Below, one piece after another: positions 47,494 through 59,100 of a DNA stretch of 64,000 bases. Source of the stretch: Drosophila pseudoobscura (Eukaryota; Arthropoda; Insecta; Diptera; Drosophilidae); NCBI RefSeq assembly GCF_009870125.1, contig NC_046679.1, positions 14,074,001 to 14,138,000 of the forward strand, written 5' to 3'. The translations under genes and the position numbers were made by a program. Below the pieces are notes generated by a model. The model did no database searches and was not told the DNA's origin. It saw only the letters and a program-made list of their open reading frames with translations. Numbering within the stretch: the first letter of the stretch is position 1; each line of letters begins with the position of its first letter.

Positions 47494-49534
47494 ATGTCGA
47501 CTATGGCAAGTCCTTTATCTATTGCGGGCACGCGGCAGTCTGGAGCGCCGGTGCGAACACAGAATGGTAAGAAACATTGGCTTTTAACGACAGCTGCAGA
47601 GCGCGTCTGTCTGTCTGCCGGTGGGCGAAGCACGTTTCTGGTCAGGCGGTCTCTTACGGGCCCAGAATGTTCCCGAACAAAGTTGTCGGAGGCTTTCCCA
47701 ATGAAAAGCGAAGGTTTATCTAATGAATTCATAGTATAAAGGATGATAATATGAGTTCTACTGTAAACAGTGCAAAGTGAGGTTATGACTCCATTTTCCA
47801 TCCTGTATTTTCTTTAGTTATGGCCGCGCTGTCCATATCCAATATTGTGAAGAGCTCCTTGGGGCCGGTTGGCCTGGACAAAATGCTGGTGGACGACATC
47901 GGTGATGTCACGGTAACCAACGATGGAGCCACCATTTTGCGATTGCTCGAGGTGGAGCACCCAGCCGCCAAGTAAGTAGATGGCAACAGGCACAATGTGA
48001 ATGATGATTAATTGTGGTCTCCCAAGGGTTTTGGTTGAGCTGGCTCAGCTGCAGGACGAGGAGGTCGGAGATGGCACCACATCTGTGGTCATTTTGGCCG
48101 CCGAGCTGCTGAAAAATGCCGACGAGTTGGTCAAGCAAAAGATCCATCCCACTTCGATCATCTCCGGCTACCGTATTGCCTGCAAGGAGGCCTGCAAGTA
48201 CATCTCCGAGCATCTGACTGCCCCAGTGGACGAGCTGGGTCGCGATACGCTGATCAACATCGCCAAAACTTCGATGAGCTCCAAGATAATTGGCGCTGAT
48301 TCCGATTTCTTCTCCACCATGGTTGTGGATGCTGCTCAGTCCGTTAAGATTACAGACCCCAGGGGCCAGACCGCCTACTCGATCAAGGCCATCAATGTGC
48401 TGAAGGCCCATGGAAAGTCGGCCCGGGAATCGGTGCTGATCCCTGGATACGCCCTCAACTGTACCATTGCATCTCAGCAGATGCCGAAGAAGATTGTGAA
48501 CGCAAAGATTGCCTGCTTGGACTTTTCGCTGCAGAAGACCAAAATGAAGATGGGAGTGCAGGTGCTGATCAACGATCCCGACAAGCTGGAAGCCATTCGT
48601 GCGCGTGAGCTGGACATCACCAAGGAGCGCATCAACATGATTCTGGGCACTGGTGTGAACGTGGTTCTGGTCAGCGGCGGCGTCGATGATCTCTGCATGA
48701 AGTATTTCGTTGAGGCCGGAGCCATGGCTGTGCGCCGCGTGAAGAAAAGTGATCTGAAGATCATTGCCAAGGCCACTGGTGCTGCTTTCCTTACCTCTCT
48801 GACGAATATGGATGGTGAGGAGAGCTTCGATGCTTCGATGGTGGGTGAGGCCGCCGAGATTGCACAGGAGCGTATCTGCGATGATGAGCTCATTCTCATC
48901 AAGGGAACAAAGGCGCGGTAAGTACCAGATTCAAAGACTTTTCGAATGGAAAAAATGTACATATTAATTCTTGTTTAGCGCTGCTGCTTCCATCATTCTC
49001 CGTGGTCCCAATGACTTCTACTGTGATGAGATGGAGCGCTCCGTGCACGATGCCCTGTGCGTGGTGAAGCGCGTGCTGGAGAGCAAAAAGGTGGTTGCTG
49101 GCGGTGGCTGCGTGGAAGCCGCTCTGTCCATCTACCTGGAGAACTTTGCCACATCGATAGCCTCCCGCGAGCAGCTGGCCATTGCCGAGTTCGCCAAATC
49201 GCTGTTGGTCATTCCCAAGACACTGTCCGTGAATGCGGCCAAGGATGCCACTGATCTGGTGGCCAAGCTGCGCTCCTACCACAACTCCAGTCAGACCAAG
49301 TCCGAGCACTCTGGTCTCAAGTGGACCGGCCTGGATTTGATCGAGGGCGTAGTTAGGGACAACAAGAAAGCTGGCGTCTTAGAGCCCGCCATGTCAAAGA
49401 TTAAATCCCTGAAGTTTGCCACTGAGGCAGCCATCACCATTTTGCGCATTGACGACATGATCAAACTGAATCCGGAGGACAAGAGCGGCAAGAGCTATGC
49501 CGATGCCTGTGCCGCCGGCGAGCTGGACGGCTAG
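47494..49534 (+). CDS. CCT1: CCT1, TCP-1 alpha chaperonin subunit (557 aa)
   Basis: CDS is join(47494..47566,47818..47971,48027..48917,48979..49534); three GT-AG introns, total 557 residues, the expected length for this subunit. CCT1 is one of eight subunits of the cytosolic TRiC/CCT ring that folds actin, tubulin and WD40 proteins with ATP. ATP-site motifs are present: the [15 protein letters not shown] stretch near residues 52-66, GDGTTSV near 90-96, and the GGG-C-VEAAL motif of the C-terminal equatorial domain near 410. Intermediate and apical domains lie between. The C-terminus is short and acidic (ELDG). AATAAA lies at 49741-49746. Cytosolic. No oddities seen. Confidence 0.97.
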
Positions 49535-49880
49535 GGCGTGCGCAAATGACACGTTTTCTACTCTGTTTAGGCATTTAATTTTAATCAAAACACTACCCCA
49601 CGCCACTCACTTTCGATTGTCGCTCCCACATTTCACATTTCATGTAATAACAATTGAATTGTTTTTTGCGATTTTTGCGATTTGTATTAACACCGCACAT
49701 CTGTAATCTGTAATCCTTTCTCATTCACGCTTCAAGGCATAATAAATGAAACTTCAGGATATGCTGAGGCGCTAACTAAACTGGAGATCAATTGTTTATG
49801 TTTCTCAAATTCTTTTGGGGAGAGCAATTGCCTTCCGCGAGAGAGCTCTGCTCCGGAGAGCAGATTTTTCGTCGAGAGTT
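49535..49880. other. CCT1 3' UTR and intergenic
   Basis: Mostly the CCT1 3' UTR up to the AATAAA at 49741, then about 130 bp before the TATA box of the next gene. Confidence 0.6.
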
Positions 49881-49881
49881 C

Positions 49882-49916
49882 CTATAAATAGCGTCTGCCA
49901 CTATTTCGTTTCGTCT
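49882..49916 (+). promoter_or_regulatory. TATA box of the coiled-coil gene
   Basis: CCTATAAATAG at about 49881-49891 is a strong TATA box. A start about 30 bp downstream would leave a ~105-nt leader before ATG 50020. A CTCTGCTCCGGAGAGCAG palindrome lies just upstream (about 49847-49864). The neighbours use TATA-less promoters. Confidence 0.55.
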
Positions 49917-50019
49917 ATTAATACGGAAAAGAAAACATCAAATAGTCAAAGCAGCCATAACGCACATTGCTCGGAGAATTTTTTGGTATATTTTGGGTAA
50001 TAATTTCCATAAAAATAAA

Positions 50020-50866
50020 ATGTCCGGAACAATTGACGAGGGCGCTGTTGGAGGCGATGTGAACAATAATGACACAGAACTGGCCACTGCCAACGAGCAG
50101 GAGGAAGTGCAGCCACAACCACAGCCACAGCTGGAGCAGCAGCACCAGCAGCCACAAAATGAGCTGCTCGATATGGTTTTCACATTGGAGAGCGAGAAAC
50201 AGGCGTTGCTAGAGGAGTCTCGAAAGAGAATCGGAGCACTTCGAAAAGATTTTGAGGTTAGTATCGAACATCCCCATCTATTGAACGAATCTGCATCGAA
50301 TCGCCCCATTCAAGGAATCGAAATTCGAGAATGAGCGGTTAAAGAAGCGTGTGGTTCAGCTGGAGCAGGCCCTCAAGCAGTCCGTCATGCTGGGCGGGAC
50401 AGAGGCACCCAAGTCTCGCCAAGAACAGGAGGAGCTGCTGCTCAAGGCAAAGACACTGCTGTTCGAGAAGACCAAAGTAAACAAGCAACAGGAACAGCAG
50501 ATCTCCGTGCTGAAGAAGCAGGTGGAGTCCGTGAAGGACGTGGTCCAAGTGACCAAGGACATGCTGCAGCTGAAGACCGCAGAGTGCGAGCACACACAGG
50601 AGCGACTGGAGAAGAGCCAGCTGTGGATCAAGGCCGAGCAGGATAAGTGTGCACTGACCGAGAAGAAACTGGTCATATCCAAGGGCGTGTATGACAAGTT
50701 GCGGGCAGAGTATGACACACAATCGAAGATATTCAAGGTTGGTTACATTTGGGGGCACGATTAGGTTTACAACCCATTAACATTGATTAATTTTCAGGAT
50801 CTGAGGTCCGCCTATGAGCAGAAGATAAAGGTTCTGAGCGTTGCATTGGAGGAGGCCAAAAAATAG
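50020..50866 (+). CDS. Coiled-coil protein of unknown function (242 aa)
   Basis: CDS is join(50020..50256,50315..50737,50798..50866); the three exons are all phase 0. ATG 50020 has a good AAAATG context. Residues 1-50 are acidic and Gln/Pro-rich. From about residue 50 to the end (NELLDMVFTLESEKQALL... through ...VLSVALEEAKK) the sequence is almost continuous heptad coiled coil, rich in Lys/Glu/Gln with Leu/Val at core positions and few helix breakers. There is no TM or signal peptide. A structural or tethering role is likely but no specific family is recognised. AATAAA lies at about 50878-50883. The convergent Pfdn5 gene ends 127 bp further on. Confidence 0.85.
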
Positions 50867-50993
50867 TCGAACAATTTAATAAACTATGTTAATTAAATGC
50901 ACACATCGTGTTTATAAGTTTAATAATTTAATTCTTTCTGTTCTGCTTCATTGCCCAATCACGTCACTCCTGTCCCATTCCCGCGACGCCTGC

Positions 50994-51693
50994 TTAGGCG
51001 CTCTGGTTGGATTGCTGCTGCTGCTGCTGGGCCTGCATCATCTTTACGGCTGCCGCCTGCTTCATTTCCAGCACGCCAACCACAGAGTTAAGGAAGCGCG
51101 TCTTTTGCAGGTGTATCTTTTCAATTTTCTCGATCTGCTCTTGCACATATTCGACGCGGCGCTTGAAGTAGTCCTTGGAGCCCTCTAGATCCTATCAAGC
51201 AAACAGATGTTTTAACAGCCAGTCTGGGACAGTAGTAGCAGGGATATTAGTTACCTTCTCGATGTAATAGCCGGTGCCGATGTCTATGACAAAGTTGTTG
51301 AGGTCCTTCACGCGTCCGGGAACGTACATGCTGCTCGTCAGCGGCACTAGTATCTGACGGTTCTCCCAGTCCGGCTGGAACGTTTCCAACGCCTCTTTGG
51401 AGCCAGCGTATTTGGCTTTGCAACCATGCAGAGTCGACAGCGACTCCTGTATGTTGCCCATCTCCTGCGGAAATACAGGCAAAGACGAGTTTTATTAGCA
51501 TGTGCTGCATTCCATTCTCCCACTCCCTCGCCCCGCACCAGCCATCCTGACTCACACGCGCCGCTAGCCAGAAACACCCACACGCGGGACTCACCTGCTC
51601 GAACTCTTGCTTAATCTGCATCAGCTGGTCCGGACTGAGCTTAGTGAGATCGATCATCTCAGGCTTTGCGGATGCGCTTGAGGTACCAGCCAT
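50994..51693 (-). CDS. Pfdn5: Pfdn5, prefoldin subunit 5 (168 aa)
   Basis: CDS is complement(join(50994..51191,51255..51464,51595..51693)); all exons are phase 0, and 168 residues fits the family. Prefoldin is a hexamer of two alpha-class and four beta-class subunits that hands nascent actin and tubulin to CCT. This is an alpha-class subunit: N-terminal helix (LSPDQLMQIKQEFEQEMGNI), the beta-hairpin segment with I-L-V-P-L-T-S-S-M-Y-V-P-G and V-I-D-I-G-T-G-Y-Y-I-E-K (about residues 70-103), and the C-terminal coiled-coil helix. The tail is a Gln-rich run ending SNQSA. It lies two genes from CCT1, its functional partner. Its promoter is the motif 6/1 cassette just upstream. Confidence 0.95.
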
Positions 51694-51746
51694 TTTTACT
51701 AATTTATTATTTTTATAATTTTAAAAGTTGGAAAAAATTGGACACG

Positions 51747-51828
51747 CAGTGTGACCGCGGATAAAATATACCGTCGGACCCTCAGAAATATACCGTCTTA
51801 TTTTCAAAATATACCGTATGTGTACCAA
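51747..51828 (-). promoter_or_regulatory. Pfdn5 promoter, Ohler 6 + 1 type
   Basis: On the minus strand three GGTATATTT units with the spacer CTGAGGGTCCGAC precede GGTCACACTG at 51756-51747. The spacer text is nearly identical to that of the putative Apc promoter. The ATG is about 54 bp downstream. Confidence 0.75.
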
Positions 51829-52452
51829 GGAAAAAACGAGCTTATACTACTTAGCACCCCTCTATTTGAACAGGTGAACAGCTTGAAATTTCTGAATGAA
51901 AAATTTAAGATATTTTTCCATGTAAGGTTAGTGTTTTAACCGTGGAAAATAATACTGTATGTTTATGTATTTTAATACTCTCTGGTCAACAGTGGGTTAA
52001 AGTTTAAACTTTCCCACTTTTAAATCCCACAAAACGGCTATCGATATTATCGATTGGATATTGGAGCGCGCCTAACTTAAATGTATCAGCGACAAGGATA
52101 TGAATGCAGTCCAGTGGAAAAAAGAGAATAAGAGAGTCCACGAAAGAGAATAAAGCTGGTAGTTAATATTATTTTTCGAAAATAGCACCCTCTTGTGTGG
52201 GGTGGATCAGCCTGTCTGGATGATTCACATGATTCACATGATTCGCTCGCTCCCTAGCTTCCAATTTTTCGACAGCAACATCTACTCGGCTAGAATGATA
52301 AAGGTTATCTAATGACTGGTGCAGTTACTGTGCCGATCCATATGCAGGAGCTGCTATATAAACACATACATACATATGTACATGCAGAAAATATAAATAT
52401 TTTTCTACAAGGGCGCAAGCCTCCCTATAATAGAGAGACATTATAGTTATCT

Positions 52453-52500
52453 ATATTATAATAATAATACTATTATTATTATAATACTATTATTATTATT
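52453..52500. repeat. AT palindrome
   Basis: ATAATAATAATA-C-TATTATTATTAT is a perfect inverted repeat with a one-base centre, followed by a second partial copy. It could extrude as a cruciform. Confidence 0.7.
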
Positions 52501-52895
52501 ACATCATATGGAAAGTAAAAATATTATAGAATGTAATACGATTTTTGTGCAAAATATTTTAAAGCTCGGAAGTTTCCTAAAACTCAAATGTGATAAATAT
52601 CATTTTCAGATTTTCTTAGAGAACCATAGAAGTGGATTCTTTAAATTCGAACACAACTCGAACCAAAGGAAAACTCAATCTTTAGTTAGTTTTTTTTTCA
52701 ATTATATTTTATTGTATTTATTATATGCAATGTTATAATTCTGTGTTTTGTCAGTCATTCTGTATTTGTATGCATTTTTACCGTTTTCGTTTTTGGTTTT
52801 TCTCGTAAATTATAAAATCTAACATAAAACAAAGCAATTTCTTTAACAATCACTGCCGCTACATATACATATACACGTTACAATTTGTTAGTTAA

Positions 52896-52915
52896 ATATA
52901 TATATATATATATAT
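52896..52915. repeat. (TA)n microsatellite
   Basis: An uninterrupted TA run of about 10 units. Confidence 0.85.
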
Positions 52916-53982
52916 TTGTGGGTGTTTGGGTGTTGTTGTCGGTTTATATATGTATATATTAGATAACAATGATATTAAGCCTAAGTAGAAGTAAGTTTTA
53001 GTACCGATATTCGTACCTCGCTCTCTGCGATTCGCCCTCGCAATCGCCATCGCCATCGCCATCTCCTGTTCCAATTACCATTGATCTATTTCTCGTAAGT
53101 TACATGCTTTAACTATTTACTGTTATTTACTGTTACCCATACAACTAACTGTACTTGCCTCGCCCTTACCATACATACATATATCATACATCCACATAAC
53201 ATTTATCTTGATTCAATCGTTTTTCGGTTGGTTCTCTAATATATTGTATCTTATTGGGAAAACGTAAGTTGCATGGCGTGTGAAATTTTGCAGTAGTTTC
53301 GGAATATACTTGAATTCTCATTTTGATTTCGTTATCGAGACTGTGTGGGGGTGTGTGTGCAAAGCAAATTTTGTATATAGTATCTATAAGTACATATTGA
53401 ATTTGGTTTTCTCTGGAATCGAAATGACTAAACTTTTGTGGTTTACGAGTAGTTTAAATGCAGAGTTTTCCTTGTGCAGCATTAACATTGTGAGGAGATA
53501 GAGAGAAAGTTATTTGGGAGAGAGTGTTACATACATACATGTAATATATCATTAAGTGGGAATGGTTTTCTTATCAACAGCATTCATTCGAAACTCTGTT
53601 GCTTCTCGTTTGGTTTCCATTATCGAATCGAAGGGACGTAATACACAATAATCATAGTTTTTCGTTTTGTTTTTTTGTTAATTATACATTTTTTCGTATG
53701 CATGTATATGTTGTATAGATGTACATATTGTATAAATAGTATAGTTTTGTTTGTGTGTATGTCTTGTATAATAGATTTATGTTTGTATGTGTGAGAGTGT
53801 GTACTTGTAGTTGTAATTGTCCTAGGTGTCCAGCTAGATTCGCTAATTTGTCTTGTGGTTTTTGTTTGGTATCGCCTCGGTTCTCCGTTCCGTCCTTTTT
53901 GTATACAAGTTTGAGGGTTTTAAAAAACTCGAAAATATATCAAAAATTTCTTGAAATGCAGTACATATGTATTTTTTTGTTT

Positions 53983-54035
53983 AATATATATCTATATATA
54001 TATATATATAAGTGTGTGTGTGTATATATTTGTCC
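53983..54035. repeat. (TA)n/(GT)n compound microsatellite
   Basis: A TA run interrupted by one TC is followed by about 6 GT units and a further TATATAT. Confidence 0.85.
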
Positions 54036-54667
54036 GTGTATAGAAATTTCATTCTTTCCTAGCTATCGCATCGCCAGGGATATCCATTAAGATTTTTAAG
54101 AGAAATATGTATTGAATGTCCAAGTAATTTTTCTAGTGAGTGAATGTGTGTGTGTGTTTGTGTGATTCTGTGTGTATAAGTAAGTGTATATAAGTTGTCT
54201 TGTATATAGAGTCCAAAATGATACACTAACTGGTATATACGAGTAAGCATACGAGTATCGTGGCAAAAAGTGTTAATATAGCGCATCAAAATGATATACA
54301 TATGTGATTATGCATATATGTATGCTATGGTATACATGATACAGTTACCAAAAAAACAACAAAAACAAAAACACAAAGAAATCTCGCTCCTAACTGTGTT
54401 GTGTATGTGTGTGTGTGTGTGAAAGTATCTGTGTGGGTGTAAGCATGCTTGTGTGCTGGCTGCTGCTGCTGATTGTGTATACGTCACGTATGCCGCCTCG
54501 AAAAATACGCTTAAAGCTGCTTTAATACTGTAAAATTGTTGCTTGGTTGTTCTTTCCTTTCCGGTTTGTTCTTTCAGTAAAGTAATGTCTTTCGCTCACA
54601 TCTGATAGCAGTTGTTGTAAAAAAGCTAGGTAGGTTCGCTTCAGTGTCAAAGAGTGTGTTGTGTCAT

Positions 54668-54670
<3 letters not shown>

Positions 54671-54702
<32 letters not shown>
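54671..54702. repeat. (GT)16 microsatellite
   Basis: An uninterrupted GT run of 16 units, probably in the Nrx-1 3' UTR or just beyond. Confidence 0.9.
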
Positions 54703-54704
<2 letters not shown>

Positions 54705-56101
54705 GAGTGTGGTGTTCTGGTGTCTTGTCACTTGATATGTCTGAGTTCATACTGCATACAAGTCACTGGCAATATATAGTCTCAAATACATATACATATT
54801 AAAAAGTATATATGTAGGTCTGGGAATGGCTGGGACCAACTCAAAGTCGCATCGCGAACGCTGCACGCAAACGAAAAAGTCGCCTCACGCATATACATAT
54901 GTACGTAGTAGTACGTCAACCAAAATCGAGTGTCTTGTCTCGTGTATTTTTTGTGTATTACGATCATTGTTAATACTATTCTTCATTTTTGCATTCTCAG
55001 CATTTTGTGAATCGATTTGGATTTCGATTCACGTTTGTTTTTAATACATACTAATCTCCATGTTTGCATTCTCAGCATTTTGTTAATCGAATTCGATTCA
55101 CATTTACAATTTAACTAATTAAAGCCGTTTTCAATTCAACAAACAATCTGTAGCTTAAATTCTTGCATTCATCGTTATCATTATTGTAAACGCATTCCCC
55201 CGTCCCAAACCGATCCGATCCGGGAAGGGAGGAACACATCTACAGCACCACATTTTGTTACTTTACACGCTGCCTAGGCAAAGGAAAATAACCCATACAG
55301 AACCTCATTATTTTATGCATTTAATGTACTCTATACGTATGTATATAAATATATATATTTTTAATTAGTTTTACATATAGTCGTATTATATTGAATTTCT
55401 TCTAAATTGTTTAGTGGCTTTTCTAGTAGATTTGTTGCAGTTTAATTGTTTTCTTGACACGTTTCGTAGCGTACTTTGTGGCGAAATATTTTACACAATT
55501 ACTTGATTGGCTAGTGGCATAATTTATCATAACGTAGTGATATATAATATGTATATATTTATATGTAGTATATATAGTGTAGTACATATGCTTATACGCT
55601 GATGGTTGGGGCTCTGTGGCTGTAGATCTTTAGCAAGTCTTGAGTTTGAAGCTATAATTTCTTAGGCATTATTTAAAGTTTACTTTGGTATTGCCGCTGA
55701 TAAATTAGATGCGCTTCCAAAGTGTATATCTGCCAGCTGACATTATTAATATATCCAGCAGAAACGACCGACCCGACTCGACTCGCGCATGTTGCTACTA
55801 TTATTATCCTTCCATTCTTTTGTACACTCCGGTCACACTCCACACTTCACTCAAACTTCTGACTGAGTCTGCATTTAATTAACGTTATGAGGCTGCTAAA
55901 TAAATATATATTTATATTTATAGTTGTATATATATATAGGTATATGTGGTTGTATGCATCTATGGGTACATATGTGGGGTATTATTTTCTTAGGGGGGAC
56001 TTTCACTTTCGGCTCGCTTTGCACTACTTGCATTTTATTGCTAATTTGACGATAATTCCTCGCTCCTGTTTCCGTTTCCGTTTCCGTATCTTTGTTGTAC
56101 C

Positions 56102-59100
56102 TTACACATACCACTCCTTGACGTCCTTGGAGTCGCGCTTCTTGGCCTTTGGCTGTACAAGACCGGCCATCTGGGGCCTGCCATCGCTGCCGTAGCCCAG
56201 GGATCCGCTGCCGCTGGACATCATGCCGCCACCTCCTCCTCCTCCTCCTCCGCCGCCATTGCCGTTGCCGTTGTGTCCATTGTGTATTTGCTGCTGGCCA
56301 TGGAGCTGCTGCTGCCCTCCGGCCGCACCCTGATGGTGCTGGCGCTGCTGGTGATAGGATCCATTGGTGCTGGTGTTGCCCAAGAGCGCGGCGTTGGGGT
56401 TGTGTGATCCGTAGGCGGCCGCCTTCTCACTCTCCGTCTTGTAGCCGCGATCCCCGTTCGACTTGAGCCACAGCACCAGGAGAATGACCAGGACGACGGC
56501 TATGAGAATGCCGGCCACAATGCCGATGATCATGGCCGTGCGCTCCTCCTCGATCGAGTTGATGCGGCCGCCCTTGGCCTTGGGCCGGTAGTTGTTCACG
56601 TTCGTGTTATACGTGTTGCCGCCATAGGGTCCGTACGGAGGTGGATCCTGCGGCGGCAATGGGGGCGGAAGCGGTGGTAATGGGTGGTGCTCGTCAGGCA
56701 GCTGCATGCGATCGTGATCGTTCCTGCCAGAACCACCCATGCCACCTCCGGCCACGTAGATATCGAAGGGCGTTGTTTCCCGCTCGGTGACAGTGCTCCT
56801 AATCTCCGGTGGTGGCGTGGCCTGCGTCGTGGTTGTCGTCGTGGTGGTGATGGTTGTGCTCGGGCTACTGCTCGTACTGCTGCTTGTGGCTCGTTGCGTC
56901 GAGGAGGTGGATCCCACGCTGCTGGTGGTGCTCGTCTGGCTCGGAGGACTACTGCTGCTGCCCCCGCTCGATTGGGTGGTTATGTAGGTGGGCGTGCTGC
57001 CACTGCTGGAGCCGTGCAGCTGCTGCTGCTCTGTGGTCACATCGCTGCGTCCCGTGGTGGTGGCCGTAACCATCTCATTGTTGGTCTCTGCAAGTGGTTA
57101 GGCAGTCGTTTGTGAGTTAAGTGTTCGATTGTGATAGTGTCTGGCATTTGGTTGGGTTTTCTGATTATCTGGTGCCAAAAGCTGTGTTTTGTGGGTGCAT
57201 TATACGTATCTGCGTGTGCCCGCCCAGAAAATATTGGAACCCCCGGTTTGCTTTGCTTTTCATAGTTTATTCAACACAGATAGAGAGGATAGAGATTTAG
57301 ATATTGAGAGATATGCGCTGGTGTATGGCTGTAAGGCTTTTAAGGATTAACTGTCTTTGCTTCTTCTTTGCTTAACTCTTGCCTGATATACATACGATAC
57401 GTACTGTACTGCTGATATGTACAAATTGGAATTCGAATAACTTGAGAACTATGCAATCAAGAGGAGTCAAATAAATACATACATACATACATAGATGTGG
57501 GGGAGTGGGAACAGGAACACGATACGTAATATGGAATAGGAATTGGAAGAGGAAGATTGATTTACACAAACAAACGCTCCGTTACACAGTTATTGCTACT
57601 ATATACAAGACATATAGTACATTTGCTAACCCTTCGTCCTAACCTTTAACCTTTAGCGTTTCACATTTCACGTTTAACCCTTAACTTTACCGATAAGCAC
57701 GAGCACGAGCACGAGCACGAACACGAACACGAACCCCTCGCAATGCTTGCGTGCGTACGCTTTGTGATCGGTGTGGTGGTTGTTGTACTGGTTGTTGTCT
57801 GGTTGTTTTCTGGTTGTTGTAGTTGTTGCATTTTGTTGTTGTTTGTTGGTGGTTTAGCTCTCGTAATGCTAGAGTTAGTAATACATTTAGACAATGGTCT
57901 AGTTGGAAGCTTATAGCCTAAGTGCATTCTGTATTGGTTGTAATTTCTTGGTTGCATTTGTTTTATGGAAATTTACAGAGTATCCAAGGCGCAATCACAG
58001 TCAGAAATATGAAGACGATTTCACATTCTGAAAGAGACACATAAGGCGTACTCATTGTCAGTTCAAATTAGAAGGCAACAATCATCAACAACTGATGATG
58101 ATGATGGAGAGGCGGCGATTGTTGAGATACGAGTATTATTTGATTTTAGCTGATCTGAAGATGACACGAGGGAGCGAGCGAGCGATCTGAATTGGAGTTG
58201 GGTTGGTTGGTTGGTTCTTTGATTGCTGATTGTTGGTTGTTGATTGTTGGTTGTTGGTTGTTGATTGTTGGTTGGGTTGTTGATGCATTGCGAGAGGTGC
58301 GAGGCGATATAGTTACATTTGTCTCAGAGCTGTTTTAGGCTGTTCTATGTGAGTGGGTGGTGTAAGCGTTCAAGCAGTGGCATTGCATAGTTCAAGGCGC
58401 GCACACACCTAACCTAACTTCTGCCATTGACTTTTGGGGACGACTGTACTTATTGAACGGCAACATTGAACGATAACGCAAACGATTAAAAGCAAAGCAG
58501 CGTCTCTAGCTAATCGATTATACGAGTATAGGTTAACTGGAACACAACAGAACCCACAGCGTCATGGTTATAACGTTCTCTATATACATGGATCTATATA
58601 TTATATTGTACATATATCTGCATACGTATAAATCGTAAATTTGATTCAAGAGTTTGCTAGCTAATGTCTGGAATGATGTGTGTGTGTGTGTAGCTGTGTG
58701 TGTGTATCTGTGATCGATCCAAATGCCAATGACATAATGACACCACCACCACCACAGGTTAATGGCCCCGACCACTCACCTGCGCCTCTGGCCGTGCTGG
58801 TCGACGTGAACTGTTCCGTGGTCTCCCCGTAGTCCCCAGAGCCGTGCACGCAGTCCTCGTCATCGCAGGCCCGCTCCGTGCCGTTGTTGCTGCTACCGCC
58901 AGTGCCACTCCCATTACCATTATTGCCGGTGCTCGGATTGCCGCCCTGCTGGGAGGTGGTTGTCTGCTTGGTGGGTGGCACATACACGGGCGTGATGAGG
59001 TCATCGCCGCTGCCCGACTCGAAGGGCGGTGTGCACTCGTCCTCGTCGTCGCCGCGGCACCCGGACCCGGCCCCGGAGAAGATCAGATCGTCAATGGTGC

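Larger units (their letters stand above)
51829..56101. other. Nrx-1 3' UTR and intergenic, AT- and GT-rich
   Basis: There is no coding gene. The part nearest 56101 must be the Nrx-1 3' UTR (minus strand), but I cannot fix its end because TTTATT signals on this strand are numerous. A pair of ATCGAT motifs lies at about 52038-52054. Microsatellites and an AT palindrome are listed separately. Confidence 0.5.
57088..58779 (-). other. Nrx-1 intron with tandem repeats
   Basis: The intron is bounded by GTGAGT (58779) and TTGCAG (57088). It contains (ACATAC)n at about 57475-57493, the CGAGCA hexamer array and the GGTTGTT array. No convincing nested gene. Confidence 0.8.

Noticed and set aside
56684-57115. 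143-codon plus-strand frame opposite the last Nrx-1 exon
   Set aside because: Antisense shadow of the Ser/Thr-rich stalk coding sequence.
57661-57957. 98-codon minus-strand frame in an Nrx-1 intron
   Set aside because: Thr, Asn and Ser-Cys runs come from simple repeats, including the CGAGCA array.
57694-58280. Regular repeats resembling a CRISPR array
   Set aside because: Units are 6-7 bp with no unique spacers, in a eukaryotic intron; simple satellites, not CRISPR.
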